From NCBI GenBank assembly GCA_034667545.1, contig JAXDJR010000005.1, forward strand, positions 1-5,825: 5,825 nt of DNA, given 5' to 3'. This document shows positions 5,176 to 5,825 of this stretch, piece after piece. Numbering within the stretch: position 1 is the first letter of the stretch; every line of letters starts with the position of its first letter. The translations under genes and the position numbers were made by a program. A model generated the notes under the pieces. The model made no database searches. It saw only the letters and a list, made by a program, of their open reading frames with translations, and was not told the DNA's origin. Source of the stretch: DATAPE01 sp034667545 (GTDB taxonomy: Bacteria > Actinomycetota > CADDZG01 > WHSQ01).

Positions 5176-5825
5176 ATGAGTGAAGCCTGGGACAAGCTCC
5201 TTCCGCATCTGCGTGAGATGAATGACATCGGCAGTGCTGCCAAGTTGATGTCCTGGGACCAAAGCACACTGATGCCTGCAAAGGGGAACCCCGCCCGAGC
5301 TCGCAGCATGGCAACTCTCCAGAGCCTCGCCCATGCACGGCTCGTGAGCCCCGAGGTGGGTGGCCTGCTCGAGGAGCTGTCCTCCGACGAGAGTCTGGAT
5401 GCCGACCAAGCGGCCTCGGTCCGGATCCTCAGGCGCCGCTACGAGCGCGCCACCAAAGTTCCACCCGATCTGGTCCACGAGCTAGCCGAGCTGCGCGGGA
5501 TCGCCTACCAGGCCTGGACAGAGGCACGCCCCGCCTCAGACTTCGGGGTCCTACGTCCCCATCTCGAGAACATGATCCGGCTCAAGAAAGAAGAGGCCGA
5601 CGCCATCGGCTGGAACGACGAGCGGTACGACGCGCTTCTGGACGAGTACGAACCGGACATGAAGACCAGCGAGGTGGAAGTGATGTTCACCGAGCTCGCC
5701 CAGGGCTTGCGACCACTCGTCGAGAAGATCGTGGAAGCGTCCTCACCACGGCCCGAGTTCCTCAGCAGTAGCTACGACCCCGTCTCACAAGAGGCGTTCT
5801 CTCAGTGGCTCGTGACGATCCTTAA
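5176..5825 (+). CDS. M32 (Taq-type) metallocarboxypeptidase, N-terminal part (truncated by window)
   Basis: Zinc carboxypeptidase that removes C-terminal amino acids, broad in specificity except usually against proline. The frame is open from ATG at 5176 for 216 codons plus two bases to the window end; the full family length is about 500, so this is the first two-fifths. M32 N-terminal landmarks are present: LMSWDQSTLMPAKG (24-37), ARARSMATLQSLAH (40-53), and GWNDERYDALLDEYEPDM (145-162), which corresponds to the Y-D-A-L-L-D-x-Y-E-P-G-x signature. The zinc-binding HEXXH and later catalytic residues lie beyond the right edge and could not be checked. The region is mostly helical by composition, with no signal peptide, so it is cytosolic. 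It is divergent from the phosphatase operon and seems functionally unrelated to it. Met15 is an alternative start but would remove conserved N-terminal helix sequence. Confidence 0.93.
   Translation, partial: MSEAWDKLLPHLREMNDIGSAAKLMSWDQSTLMPAKGNPARARSMATLQSLAHARLVSPEVGGLLEELSSDESLDADQAASVRILRRRYERATKVPPDLVHELAELRGIAYQAWTEARPASDFGVLRPHLENMIRLKKEEADAIGWNDERYDALLDEYEPDMKTSEVEVMFTELAQGLRPLVEKIVEASSPRPEFLSSSYDPVSQEAFSQWLVTIL

Overview
The window is GC-rich bacterial DNA, packed with coding sequence and almost entirely transcribed on the minus strand. I read it as a chromosomal housekeeping region of an actinomycete-like bacterium (Actinomycetota, possibly a deep-branching or uncultured lineage). 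The evidence is: (i) the order low-molecular-weight phosphatase, rpiB, glyA, WecA-like transferase, atp operon resembles the segment upstream of atpIB in many actinobacteria; (ii) the ribose-5-phosphate isomerase B carries Glu instead of Cys in its catalytic loop, as in the Mycobacterium enzyme; (iii) GTG starts are frequent; (iv) TANNNT -10 boxes sit 6-7 nt from start codons, as expected for leaderless mRNAs. No phylogeny was run, so the taxon is an inference.

Layout, in order of minus-strand transcription. At the right edge a divergent plus-strand gene begins at 5176: the N-terminal 216 residues of an M32 (Taq-type) metallocarboxypeptidase. After a gap of only 23 bp, the minus-strand gene set runs leftward: LMW protein phosphatase (5152-4607), rpiB (4597-4139), glyA (4142-2874, ATGA overlap with rpiB) and a WecA/TagO-like undecaprenyl-phosphate sugar-phosphate transferase (2846-1734). 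These four are tightly spaced and probably form one operon. A 290-bp non-coding interval (1444-1733) follows, with several small GC-rich hairpins and then a perfect 26-bp AT-rich palindrome overlapping a good promoter. That promoter serves a second operon, the F1Fo ATP synthase genes: atpZ-like (1443-1177), atpI-like (1180-776, GTGA overlap) and atpB (765 to beyond the left edge).

How the genes work together: the atp genes encode the membrane part of ATP synthase plus two small accessory membrane proteins. The upstream operon combines phosphoprotein or stress signalling (phosphatase), pentose phosphate interconversion (RpiB), one-carbon supply (GlyA) and the first lipid-linked step of a cell-surface polymer (WecA-like).

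The most interesting signal is the palindrome with core TTGTGAAAATTTTCACAA at 1503-1520. It matches the Rex (NADH/NAD+ sensor) operator consensus at every defined position, and it also contains a perfect CRP-type TGTGA-N6-TCACA site. Either reading implies that ATP synthase expression is tied to redox or energy state. The second is the 23-bp divergent start region, where back-to-back -10 boxes share one TA step and both mRNAs are predicted to be leaderless. I saw no mobile element, CRISPR array, tRNA or rRNA, and no clearly novel multi-gene system.
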